Shown: positions 25,872-33,501 of the stretch, piece after piece
Position numbering within the stretch: the first letter of the stretch is position 1
Layout: every line of letters begins with the position of its first letter
DNA from: Actinoallomurus iriomotensis
GTDB taxonomy: Bacteria; Actinomycetota; Actinomycetes; Streptosporangiales; Streptosporangiaceae
Length of the DNA: 64,000 nucleotides
Assembly (NCBI RefSeq): GCF_030269445.1
Contig: NZ_BSTJ01000017.1
Span: 62,001-126,000 of the forward strand
Direction of reading: 5' to 3'
Notes under the pieces: model-generated
Told to the model about the DNA's origin: nothing
The model's database searches: none
Seen by the model: the letters and a program-made list of their open reading frames with translations, nothing else
Program-made: the position numbers and the translations under genes

Positions 25872-26297
25872 CTACGCACCCCGGCCGATCGGAACCTCGA
25901 ACCAGACCGTACGGCCGCCGTCGTGGCAGGAGGTGCCCCAGCGGCCGCCGCTCAGCAGGTCGATCAGGTGCAGACCGCGGCCGTTGACGGCGTCCGGACC
26001 GTCGTCGGCGACGTGCGGGACTTTCGTCCGTGAGCCGGCGTCGGTCACCGCGACGCGCATTATGCCGCGAGTGGCGGAAACGACGAGCGCGACGGTCCCC
26101 GGATCGCCGTACTGGACCTGACGGCCGGAGTCGGAATGGCAGATCGAATTGGTCACCGCCTCGCATGCCATGAGCACGACGTCATCGGCGATTTCCGCGT
26201 GATCGTCGGCGAGCAATTTACGGAGCCAGTGCCGCGCCGGCGCCACCTCCGCAGGTAGGCCGACGATGTCGAGCGCCCCCAAAATGACGGTGGCCAT
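25872..26297 (-). CDS. RsbW-like HATPase (anti-sigma factor type)
   Basis: 141 aa from the ATG at 26297, preceded by GAGG; an ATG at 26309 is the alternative. HATPase_c_2 fold with DVVLMACEAVTNSICHS (N-box), AVTDAGSRTKVPH (G1-like) and NGRGLHLIDLL (G2-like). Such small ATPases bind sigma or anti-sigma-antagonist proteins, or serve as stand-alone regulators, and are very numerous in actinomycetes. No sigma factor or STAS protein lies beside it. First gene of a two-gene operon with the BldC-like protein. Confidence 0.82.
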   Translation of the reverse strand: MATVILGALDIVGLPAEVAPARHWLRKLLADDHAEIADDVVLMACEAVTNSICHSDSGRQVQYGDPGTVALVVSATRGIMRVAVTDAGSRTKVPHVADDGPDAVNGRGLHLIDLLSGGRWGTSCHDGGRTVWFEVPIGRGA

Positions 26298-26482
26298 CGA
26301 TATCCTCATTTCCCGGTGCGTGATGTGCTTGAGTGAAGCAGTTGACGAAGGCGCTCTGCAAGGCTTCACCAGGAGTAGCTCAAAACGATCACGCATTTGA
26401 CGTATGTCATTGCTAATCGAGGGCTCCGAGGCTTTCAAAACGAGTGAAAGACATCCCCCATAGCGAGTGAGAGGCGGATCCA

Positions 26483-27367
26483 ATGACCGACGGACCGACG
26501 GGCTCGACGGTGCCACGCAGACAACTCGGTCGCCATCTACGCGAACTGCGCAATCGGGCACGTCTCACCGTAAGAACGGCGGCGGACAAGCTGGAGTGGT
26601 CCGAGACCAAGCTCTGGCGCATCGAGACCGGCCAGACCTCACTCCGCAGCCTCGACGTGGAAGCGATGTGCCGCGTCTACGGCGCCCCGCCGGACGTCAC
26701 CGAGGCACTGATGGCCCTGGCCAAGGAGACCAAGGCCCGCGGCTGGTGGCACGCGTACGGCGACGTCATCAGAGACAGCCTGGATCTGTATATCGGCCTG
26801 GAGGAGGCCGCGTCGCAACTCTCCTGGTACACGTCCGAACTGGTACCGGGACTGCTCCAAACCCCCGACTATGCCCGGACGTTGATCCGCGCCCACTACC
26901 CGCACGCAAGCGAGGAGGACATTGAACGGTTGGTCCAGGTACGTATCGCGCGCCAGTCACTCCTTACCAGGGGCACCGCGGGGCCTACCGTGAAGGTAGC
27001 GTTCAACGAAGCAGTCCTACGTCGTGCGGTCGGCGGCGAGGAGGTGATGGCGGGCCAGCTCGAACGGCTCATCGCGGCGACGAACCAGCCGAACGTGTCC
27101 CTCCGCGTCGTTCCCTTCGAGACGGGCTTCCACGATGGGCTCCTGTCCGGGCCGTTCGTCATGATGCGATTCCCGACCACGGGTGACGGTCGGGAGATAG
27201 AGCCGCCCACGGTCTATGTGGACGGCTTCACCGGTGCCTTGTATCTCGACAAACCCGAGGAGATCGAGCGCTACGACATGGCGTTCAACGCCATCTGGAC
27301 GTCGGCGCGCAACGAAGCCCGAAGCATGAGTTTCCTTCACGAAGCAGCAAGGGAGTTCAAAACGTGA
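26483..27367 (+). CDS. XRE-family regulator with DUF5753 domain (Scr1-like)
   Basis: 294 aa. An N-terminal HTH_31-type domain contains RRQLGRHLRELRNRARLTVRTAADKL over its first helices and WSETKLWRIETG. The C-terminal DUF5753 domain contains LSWYTSELVPGLLQTPDYAR, FNEAVLRRAVGG and VSLRVVPFETGFHDGLLSGPFVMMRFP. This is the canonical partner of DUF397 proteins in Streptomyces-type regulatory pairs. The stop overlaps the next start (GTGA). Divergent from the HATPase gene across about 185 bp of lower-GC sequence. Confidence 0.92.
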   Translation: MTDGPTGSTVPRRQLGRHLRELRNRARLTVRTAADKLEWSETKLWRIETGQTSLRSLDVEAMCRVYGAPPDVTEALMALAKETKARGWWHAYGDVIRDSLDLYIGLEEAASQLSWYTSELVPGLLQTPDYARTLIRAHYPHASEEDIERLVQVRIARQSLLTRGTAGPTVKVAFNEAVLRRAVGGEEVMAGQLERLIAATNQPNVSLRVVPFETGFHDGLLSGPFVMMRFPTTGDGREIEPPTVYVDGFTGALYLDKPEEIERYDMAFNAIWTSARNEARSMSFLHEAAREFKT

Positions 27368-27447
27368 ACGAGATGGCGGAGTGGCGAAAGAGCAGCCACA
27401 GCAACGGCGGAGGCGAATGCGTCGAGGTGGCCGTCGTCACGGCATAG
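27364..27447 (+). CDS. shortened DUF397 protein
   Basis: 27 aa starting at a GTG that overlaps the regulator stop by 4 nt. The frame reads MAEWRKSSHSNGGGECVEVAV from its internal Met, the exact opening of DUF397, then VTA and a TAG stop. DUF397 domains normally run about 55-60 residues and continue with RDSKDP and an LTFTPAEW-like segment, none of which follows in any frame here. Either a natural deletion has removed the second half or this is a minimal peptide. The sequence runs straight into a terminator 4 nt later. Confidence 0.7.
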   Translation: MNEMAEWRKSSHSNGGGECVEVAVVTA

Positions 27448-27451
27448 GCCT

Positions 27452-27487
27452 GTTGCTGCCCCTCGGCCTCGGCTGAGGGGCAGCAGC
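27452..27487 (+). terminator. terminator after the DUF397 peptide
   Basis: GCTGCCCCTC at 27455-27464 pairs with GAGGGGCAGC at 27475-27484, extended by further pairs on each side. It starts 4 nt after the TAG of the short DUF397 gene. Confidence 0.75.
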
Positions 27488-27518
27488 GCCCGGTCGGACC
27501 GGCGCCTACTCTCGCGGC

Positions 27519-27848
27519 ATGGCCCCCGACCTTCGGTATGACCCCGACCGGCCCGACGTGTGGACCTGGCTGCAGGCCTGGTACGTCGCCCAGTGCGACG
27601 GGGACTGGGAACACGGCCACGGCATCACCATCGCCACTCTCGACAACCCCGGCTGGCAGGTGACCGTCGACCTGACCGACACCGGCCTCGCCCCCGACAC
27701 CTACACTCGCCGCGAGGCGCACCGCAGCGAAGACGACTGGTGCGTGACCTGGACCGACGACACCACCTTCCAGGCCGCCTGCGGCCCCGCCAACCTCGCC
27801 GAAGCCCTCCACGAGTTCCGCCTCTGGACGACGGGCCCAGCCGCCTGA
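27519..27848 (+). CDS. Imm53-like immunity protein
   Basis: 109 aa. The sequence WLQAWYVAQCDGDWEHGHGI then TIATLDNPGWQVTVDLTDTG is the Imm53 signature (a W-x-x-WY start, the CDGDWEH core and the DNPGW strand), followed by the E(D)DW and AEALHEFRLW elements. Imm53 proteins neutralise toxins of polymorphic systems in the same cytoplasm. No toxin gene is adjacent upstream or downstream, so this looks like an orphan immunity gene. A GNAT gene starts 27 bp later. Confidence 0.82.
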   Translation: MAPDLRYDPDRPDVWTWLQAWYVAQCDGDWEHGHGITIATLDNPGWQVTVDLTDTGLAPDTYTRREAHRSEDDWCVTWTDDTTFQAACGPANLAEALHEFRLWTTGPAA

Positions 27849-27875
27849 CCTCGTCGGCCGTGAGACCGTCGCAGG

Positions 27876-28304
27876 GTGGAGCTCGAGATCGAATATCGCT
27901 GGCGTGCGGAGTTGTCCGACGAGGCGCTGGTCGTGCTGACCGCGTCTCACGGCGGCCGGGTGCAGCCGGGGTGGTGGGAACGGATCCGCGAGCACAGTCT
28001 CGGCTGGGTGAGTGCGCATCGTGACGACGCGACCTTGATCGGCTTCGCCAACGTGGCGTGGGACGGCGGTGACCACGCGTTTCTTCTCGATCCCAAGGTG
28101 CGGCCGGACCACCAACGCCTGGGGATCGGGACCGAACTCGTCCGTCGGGCGGCGGCGGCCGCCAGCGACGCCGGCTGTGAATGGTTGCACGTGGACTTCG
28201 AGCCGCACCTGCGCCGCTTCTACTTCGACGCATGCGGATTCAGGTCGACCGACGCCGGTGTGATGTACCTCCGCAGCCGGGCCGGCTCTTTCGGCCTTCA
28301 TTGA
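27876..28304 (+). CDS. GNAT-family N-acetyltransferase
   Basis: 142 aa from a GTG at 27876. Acetyl-CoA-binding motif A is FLLDPKVRPDHQRLGIGTEL, with the R/QxxGxG/A pattern; ATLIGFANVAWDG precedes it and FYFDACGFRSTDAGVMYL ends the fold. Acceptor unknown. Its place between an immunity gene and a toxin pair may be chance, though acetyltransferases also occur as immunity or resistance factors. Confidence 0.85.
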   Translation: MELEIEYRWRAELSDEALVVLTASHGGRVQPGWWERIREHSLGWVSAHRDDATLIGFANVAWDGGDHAFLLDPKVRPDHQRLGIGTELVRRAAAAASDAGCEWLHVDFEPHLRRFYFDACGFRSTDAGVMYLRSRAGSFGLH

Positions 28305-28417
28305 CAAGCGCTTATCCCTGCCCTAGACCTTTGAAGAACGACCGTGTCGTCCGCGATTGGTGAAGCGATGCCAGGGGGCTTTCCGCCGTGTCACGGGGCT
28401 GCGCCGGACGGTGACCG

Positions 28418-29152
28418 ATGACCGAGGGGCGGCTGTTATCAGAGGCGAGCGCGGGGATTTTCCGCCGTGTCCTGCCGTTCTTCAAGCGCGTCGCTCGGCC
28501 GAATCGGTTGGACAACGAAGCGGCCGGAATCGACGACTTCGGGAAGTTCAGCGACGTACGCCGGGGCAAGGTGCCGCTCGCCGAACTGCGTCCGCAGCGC
28601 GTGGAGATGTTCGACCGGGCCGCCGCGCCGCTGACAGAGGCCGAGCAGGCGGCGATGCGGGAAGCGCACGCGAAGGTCAGTCGCGTGCTGGAAGAGGCCG
28701 GAGACCGTCCCCTCTCCGCCTTGGACCTCCGGGTCGCCGTGAGACAGGTGAACGCGACGAGAAGTGTCAATCTCGACACCCTCAGAAGCATGCGAAACTG
28801 CCCGGAGGCCGCGCTGGCCGTCGACGACATCCTGCGCGGCAGGCCCGCTGTCGCCGGTCCGCTGCAGGGCTCGATGACTCCACTCGCGCGAGGCGTCTAC
28901 CGAACGCGTGCCATCGAGACCTACGGTGGGCTGAGCGGGCTGGACGGCGTGGAAGACATGATCCGCAGCAATCCGGGATCGCGTGGCATCATCATCGCGC
29001 ACGATGGGCCTGGGCGGAACCATATCTTCAACGTCGCCAATGTGAATGGGCGGCTGACCTACCTTGATGGCCAGTACGGGTCGGTCCTCGAAGAGACCCG
29101 TCCGGTTTACGTCGACAATTTCAAGGCGTTCGACTTCTATCGCACGGCATGA
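28418..29152 (+). CDS. papain-fold (Tox-PL-type) toxin, probable glutamine deamidase
   Basis: 244 aa with no signal peptide or membrane part. The last 120 residues match the Tox-PL/papain-fold toxin 1 pattern: Cys128 in MRNCPEAALAVDDILRG, a PAVAGP segment, GSRGIIIAHDGP, His202 in NHIFNVANVNG and Asp217 in LTYLDGQYG form the expected Cys-His-Asp triad. The first 100 residues are helical and of unknown use. No trafficking or RHS domain is present. The Imm35-like gene follows 13 bp downstream, as expected for a toxin/immunity pair. Deamidase activity is an inference from the family. Confidence 0.78.
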   Translation: MTEGRLLSEASAGIFRRVLPFFKRVARPNRLDNEAAGIDDFGKFSDVRRGKVPLAELRPQRVEMFDRAAAPLTEAEQAAMREAHAKVSRVLEEAGDRPLSALDLRVAVRQVNATRSVNLDTLRSMRNCPEAALAVDDILRGRPAVAGPLQGSMTPLARGVYRTRAIETYGGLSGLDGVEDMIRSNPGSRGIIIAHDGPGRNHIFNVANVNGRLTYLDGQYGSVLEETRPVYVDNFKAFDFYRTA

Positions 29153-29165
29153 GGCGGTGTTGGCA

Positions 29166-29471
29166 GTGATAAGCAGAGACGAGGCGGATCGTATCGCCCG
29201 GGACTACGTCGCCCGGGAGTTTCCGCCTATGGAGGGCGCTGAGGACATCGTCATCGACGACGCGGCCACCATCGAAAGGCCGTACGGCTGGCTGTTCACC
29301 TGCGCGACCGCGACCTATGTGAGAACCCGTGACCCGGACCAGGGGCTGGCCGGGGTGGGACCCCTGCTCATACTGCGCGAGGACGGCCGGCTCATCCCGT
29401 ACACGTCGATCTACACCAATGAAGCCGCACTTCGGGAGTATGAACAGCAGCACGGCGTGGAGCTCGGGTGA
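29166..29471 (+). CDS. Imm35-like immunity protein for the first toxin
   Basis: 101 aa from the GTG at 29166; a TTG at 29160 closer to the GAGGCGG ribosome-binding site is an alternative. Imm35 pattern: DEADRIARDYVAREF, TIERPYGWLFTCATATYV, GVGPLLILREDGRLIPYTS and ALREYEQQH. The GPLLIL-type strand and the W after PYG are family hallmarks. Cytosolic inhibitor expected to cap the papain-fold toxin encoded just upstream. Confidence 0.8.
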   Translation: MISRDEADRIARDYVAREFPPMEGAEDIVIDDAATIERPYGWLFTCATATYVRTRDPDQGLAGVGPLLILREDGRLIPYTSIYTNEAALREYEQQHGVELG

Positions 29472-29543
29472 CTCCACCGAACGGCTGATGCCGACGACTG
29501 AGCCAGACCGCTACTTCCGCACCGGCATTGTCACCGACGACGG

Positions 29544-30044
29544 GTGATCGCCGCCGGTGTAGATCGTCATCGGCCCGAGCGTCTTGATGCCGCCGGCCGG
29601 CGGCGGCGCCAGGTGAGGTACGTCGAAGCCCTCGACCGCCAGCCGCGTCACCTCACCTCGAAGCACCTCGCACGAGACATCGCTCGCGCGTGGGCGCGGG
29701 CCGTACGAGAGAACCCGCAGACCTGGACGCCCGTCCTGAGCACCGGCGCGCAGACACCAGCGCCCGTCCTCGACCGGATCGAGCAGGGGCGCGAGGTCGT
29801 ACGCGAAGCCATCGCCGACTTCATCGGCAGGGGCCGCGACCTGGACGCCGCCACCGCCCGACATCACCGCTGGACGGCCCACGCCGTGGTCGCCGCCGCC
29901 GAGCACTTCGGACATCTGGTGCTGACCCGCCCCGACGCCATCACCGACGACGAACTCGCCGCGCTCTTCGACGATCTGGTCAGAGGCCTCCTGCGCCGGA
30001 CCTGGGACGGCGGGTCGGCCGAGTCGTTGAGCGGGGCGTGCTGA
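29544..30044 (+). pseudogene. C-terminal fragment of a TetR/AcrR regulator
   Basis: The frame encodes ARAWARAVRENPQTWTPVLS, then TPAPVLDRIEQGREVVREAI, DLDAATARHHRWTAHAVVAA and LTRPDAITDDELAALFDDLV, all typical of the ligand-binding half of TetR/AcrR proteins. No helix-turn-helix can be found in front in any frame, so the 5' half has been lost. The 3' end overlaps the start of the transposase remnant, which suggests that mobile-element activity broke the gene. Confidence 0.5.
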
Positions 30045-30735
30045 CGGCCTCGGACGAGGCCTGGCCCATCGCGGTTCGGCGTGCTGAGGTGGTTGGCCGG
30101 TTGGCACGGGAGGATCGGCCCGGTGTGGAGGCGGGCGACTCTGCGGCCAGTGAGTTGGGACTTTCACGCCGTCAGGTGTATGTGCTGCTGCGCCGTTGGC
30201 GGGAGGGTGACGGCGTCGTCTCGGATCTGCCTCCCGGGCGATCCAGCGGTGGGCGTGGCCGGGGCCGGTTGCCCGGGGAGGTGGAGGCGCTGCCGGCCGA
30301 GGTGATCCGGCAGCGGTACTTGCGTAGGCAACGCCGTTCGTGACGGCGGTGCGCAAGGAGGTCGTCCGGCTGTGCCGCGCCCGCGGGTTGCCCCCCGCCG
30401 TCACGGGGGACGCTGGAACGGCGGATCGGCTGGCTGGATCCGGTGGCAGTGGTGTCGGCGCGGGAGGGCTCGGACGCGGCGCGGGCGCTGGGGCCGGCGG
30501 GCGGACCCCAACCGGAGATCGAGGACTTGCGGGGAACAGGTGCAGATCGATCACACGGTGGTCGATCATGGTGGACGAGCGGCACCGGCTGCCGATCGGA
30601 CGTCCGTACGTCACGGCGGCGATCGATGTCGCGAGCCGCTGCGTGGTCGGCTTGGGCGTGACGCTGGGGACACCCGTCAGCACTGTCGGTCGGGCTGGGC
30701 CTCGCGCAAGGGGCGTGCGACAAGCGGGCGTCGTC
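30038..30735 (+). pseudogene. decayed Mu/TniA-type transposase (integrase catalytic region)
   Basis: A first frame (30038-30343) encodes VLTASDEAWPIAVRRAEVVG, LGLSRRQVYVLLRRWREGDG and RQRYLRRQRRS, the DNA-binding front of a TniA/Mu-like transposase. The homologous reading then jumps between frames: VRKEVVRLCRARGLP, LDPVAVVSAREGSDAARALG, EQVQIDHTVVD (first catalytic Asp of the DDE domain), IMVDERHRLPIGRPYV then TAAIDVASRCVVGL, and SVGLGLAQGACDKRAS. At least four frameshifts are needed and the gene stops near 30735, well before the rest of the rve domain. Non-functional. Confidence 0.75.
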
Positions 30736-30777
30736 TAAGAACAGTGACGAGCGCCGTTTAGAGAGGTGAGGAATAGT

Positions 30778-31473
30778 GTGGACGTCGGTGGCGCCGAAAG
30801 CGTAGCAAGAGAAGCCGTCGAAAAGATCGGAATATTCCATGCTGCTGCGGACTTCTGGCGCGAGCCGGCAGACGTCGGAGGTGGCGGCCGGTTGCTTGAG
30901 TTTCGACCGCACGAAGCTGCAAAATTTCCCGACAGAGAACTGTTTTTGGATTATTCCTACCGGGAACACTATGCGGCGATTTCCGATGTTCTTGACAAAG
31001 CGAGAGCGCGCGGAAGTTCGTTGTCGGTAGACGATATGCGCGAAATCCTGCCTCACGTCAATCCGGGCGACTTCAAGAACAACTGCAAGGAGTGTGCCTT
31101 CGCGTTGGACGATATAGTGCACGGCACTCCCCGGGTGGCTGGGCCGAGTCTTTCGATCAAAGTTAGCGAACAACTCCCAACGATGACTCGAAGAGCCTAC
31201 CGGCTGGGAGGAGTGACCGACTACCTCAAGTCGAGCGACCTCCAATCCATCGAAAATCGGATATCGACGGAAAAGCATGGAACCACCGGAATGCTTATGT
31301 GGGACCCGGTGGCGCCAAACACCCCGGGACACGTAATTAATGTTGTGACTACAAGCGAGTTCCCGATATATATCGATGTCCAGACCCAGACGATGGGGAC
31401 CGAACTATCCGCTGAAGCGTTCTCGCATGAAATGAATTTCTACTACTTCAAGACGGGGGTATCCGGCTTGTGA
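30778..31473 (+). CDS. second papain-fold (Tox-PL-type) toxin
   Basis: 231 aa from the GTG at 30778, placed after GTGAGGAATA; a GTG at 30766 would add four residues. The catalytic pattern repeats that of the first toxin: Cys103 in NNCKECAFALDDIVHGTPRV, His185 in GHVINVVTTSEF and Asp200 in IYIDVQTQ. N-terminal 95 residues are helical and unrelated to those of the first toxin. The DNA is clearly AT-richer than the window (many AAA, TTT, ATA codons), so it was probably acquired separately. The immunity gene overlaps its stop by 4 nt. Confidence 0.76.
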   Translation: MDVGGAESVAREAVEKIGIFHAAADFWREPADVGGGGRLLEFRPHEAAKFPDRELFLDYSYREHYAAISDVLDKARARGSSLSVDDMREILPHVNPGDFKNNCKECAFALDDIVHGTPRVAGPSLSIKVSEQLPTMTRRAYRLGGVTDYLKSSDLQSIENRISTEKHGTTGMLMWDPVAPNTPGHVINVVTTSEFPIYIDVQTQTMGTELSAEAFSHEMNFYYFKTGVSGL

Positions 31474-31778
31474 TGGCAGCAGAGGCGAAGCGAATAGTAC
31501 AAGATTACTTGAATAATATGTACCCTTTGGAAGGTGGCTGCCCCACGGTCGCTGTAGTAGAGAGCGAAACGGTGGAACGACCGTATGGCTGGTTCTTTTT
31601 CTATAATACAGTGCAGGCGCTGGAAATGGGCAACATGGGCCACTCCTTGATCGGTAACGGCCCGATCCTGGTACGCCGCGGAGATGGAAAGATTGTCGAA
31701 TTCTCCTCGTTCTACTCCGTCAACGCCGCCGTAACAGCGTATGAGGCCGACCCGGCGAAATTCCAGCCGCGCACTTGA
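31470..31778 (+). CDS. Imm35-like immunity protein for the second toxin
   Basis: 102 aa beginning at GTGATG, the GTG overlapping the toxin stop. Imm35 pattern: AKRIVQDYLNNMYP, ETVERPYGWFFFYNTVQALE, LIGNGPILVRRGDGKIVEFS and AVTAYEADP. It is a diverged paralogue of the gene at 29166 and equally AT-rich as its toxin, so the pair moved as a unit. Confidence 0.82.
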   Translation: MMAAEAKRIVQDYLNNMYPLEGGCPTVAVVESETVERPYGWFFFYNTVQALEMGNMGHSLIGNGPILVRRGDGKIVEFSSFYSVNAAVTAYEADPAKFQPRT

Positions 31779-32434
31779 CAGGAGATGGGAGTCCGGCAAG
31801 CCTCGCGGCGCGTCGACCTCACCGGTCTCGTCGGCCAGGTCGCGATCAGCAGCGGTACTGGTCTGCCATGGCGGGCAAGTGCCGCGGCGCGTTCTCCGTG
31901 CCTGTGGCATAAGTGCGGAATTCCGCCCTGACCGCCGCGATCGGCTTCCACGTCGAAGGGAGCGACGTCCCACCGCCAGTCGTCGATCTCCTCCAGCGCC
32001 GCCGCAAGGGCCTGCTGTGGTTCGTCCGCGCCGAGATTCTCGGTGGTCAGGCACCCGCACACCATCCGGATCGGTCGACAGATCGGAGATTTCTGGCTCT
32101 GGAGCAACGGCATCGACCAAGGCCGGAATGAACACCCGGCTCGACCGCGGCAACAGGGATCGGACGTGCGCGGCCTCGTCGGTATCCAGGTACTTCATCG
32201 GCGGCCCTCGCACTTCAGGAGTATGAACGGCGGCACGGTGCGGAGCGGGAGTGATCGCACCGAACGCGCGCACGAGGTCCTCCTGCCCGCCCGGCGGAGG
32301 GTAGAGGCCGCGGCGTGACGGTTCGCCCGCCGCGTGCAGGACGGTGGCGGTGACGTCCGGGTCGGGCTCGGCGGGAAGGTAGTGGATCGAACCGACCACC
32401 GCCAAGGCACCCATCACCGCGCCCTCGGAGGACT
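31779..32434. other. 656-bp stretch without a supportable gene
   Basis: No frame on either strand carries a recognisable family. Two minus-strand frames have gene-like composition in part: one reads MKYLDTDEAAHVRSLLPRSS near 32200, the other ADEPQQALAAALEEIDDW near 32010. They lie in different frames and could be pieces of one decayed minus-strand gene. The stretch separates the second toxin pair from a hydratase fragment and fits gene decay after mobile-element activity. Confidence 0.4.
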
Positions 32435-32575
32435 CTGGCCCGGCGCGGGATCACCCTCGAACCCGGCTGGCTCGTACTGACCGGCGGGCTGACCGACGCC
32501 GTGTTCGCGCAGCCCGGCAGTACCATCCGCGCCCGTTTCGTCAACCTTGGTACGGTCGCTCTGACCTGCGAGTAG
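32435..32575 (+). pseudogene. 3' fragment of a 2-keto-4-pentenoate hydratase-like gene
   Basis: The last 46 codons read LARRGITLEPGWLVLTGGLT, DAVFAQPGSTIRARFVNLGT and VALTCE before TAG. This is the C-terminus of MhpD/fumarylacetoacetase-type hydratases (the VVLSGGLT strand, the P-G-D/S-x-V/I turn and the final L-G-x-V strand). Upstream sequence in this and other frames does not continue the family, so only the tail remains. It ends 14 bp before the GNAT gene. Confidence 0.5.
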
Positions 32576-32589
32576 CACGGAGGAGCGGA

Positions 32590-33045
32590 ATGAACATCGT
32601 CGTGGACGACCTGTCCGGCCCGCAGATCGCCGCGTTCCTCCACGAGCACGTCCAGCAGATGCGGGCCATCACGCCGCTGGAGAGCAAGCACGCCCTCGAC
32701 CTCGACGGGCTGCGCGCACCCGAGGTCACGTTCTGGTCGGTGCGGGACGGCGACTCGGTGGTGGGCTGCGGCGCGATCAAGAGGCTGGACGCGGCCCACG
32801 CCGAGCTGAAGTCGATGCGCACCGCGCCGGCGCGCAAGCGGAGCGGGGTCGCGTCCCTGCTGCTGACGCACATCCTCGCCGAGGCCGGGCTCATGGGCTT
32901 CACCCGGCTGAGCCTGGAGACCGGCTCGGCCGAGTTCTTCCTGCCGGCGAGGAAGCTGTACGAGAAGTTCGGCTTCGACTACTGCGAGCCCTTCGCGGAC
33001 TACCGGCCCGACCCGCACAGCGTCTTCATGACGAGAGCCCTCTGA
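32590..33045 (+). CDS. GNAT-family N-acetyltransferase
   Basis: 151 aa, ATG at 32590 after GGAGGAGCG. Typical small GNAT: VVGCGAIKRLDAAHAELKSM leads to motif A MRTAPARKRSGVASLLLTHI, then TRLSLETGSAEFFLPARKLYEKFGF. The pattern resembles putative acetyltransferases of the YsnE/PaiA type. Acceptor unknown. Monocistronic. Confidence 0.88.
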   Translation: MNIVVDDLSGPQIAAFLHEHVQQMRAITPLESKHALDLDGLRAPEVTFWSVRDGDSVVGCGAIKRLDAAHAELKSMRTAPARKRSGVASLLLTHILAEAGLMGFTRLSLETGSAEFFLPARKLYEKFGFDYCEPFADYRPDPHSVFMTRAL

Positions 33046-33136
33046 CCGCGAAAGCCCTCACGCCGACACACTCGCCGGCCGTCTCCTCCACCTCACCTGC
33101 CTGAGCGCGCCCTGACCCACGGACGGTCGGGGAGAA

Positions 33137-33180
33137 GGTTGCTTGCGGCAACCAATTTGTGGCATACTTGCCTCAGGCAA
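33137..33180 (+). promoter_or_regulatory. promoter with two MarR-type inverted repeats
   Basis: GGTTGC/GCAACC with a 5-nt centre at 33137-33153 and TTGCCT-C-AGGCAA at 33168-33180 share the TTGC/GCAA arm. Between them is a -10-like CATACT at 33163-33168 with TTGCTT at 33139-33144 as the -35. The operators would cover the promoter of the exporter at 33502; the MarR gene at 36018 is the likely repressor. Confidence 0.6.
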
Positions 33181-33501
33181 CCAAATGCGAGTGTCCGTCG
33201 CGGCATCGGAGGGCCGCTGTCGCGAACCGCTCGCGCGGCTGGGTGGGTCGGGCATGGTGATCGGGCCATCAGGCGGCGATACGCCGCCTGAACAGGCCAC
33301 GCGCCCGACGTCGTGGTGCCGCGCCGAGACGGCGAGCCGCGCATCCGGGAGAGACCGCCCGACGTCGCACCGCCGGTTGCCGGCAGGCGCGTCGCCGACG
33401 CTCCCCGGCCCTCAGCGGCCGGCTCACGCGAGCGTCGCCGCGCAGCGAGCGAGCACCGTCCCCCCGCCCGGGGCACGTTCCGGGCGCGCGAAAGGAGATT
33501 G
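33181..33501 (+). other. about 320-nt leader of the exporter gene with a hairpin
   Basis: The exporter ATG lies some 320 nt after the predicted promoter. A perfect 9-bp hairpin with an ATA loop occurs at 33270-33290. An ATG at 33185 opens a 105-codon frame that ends with the A of its TGA shared with the exporter ATG at 33502 (TGATG). The encoded Arg/Pro/Ser-rich peptide resembles no family and may be chance. Confidence 0.35.
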
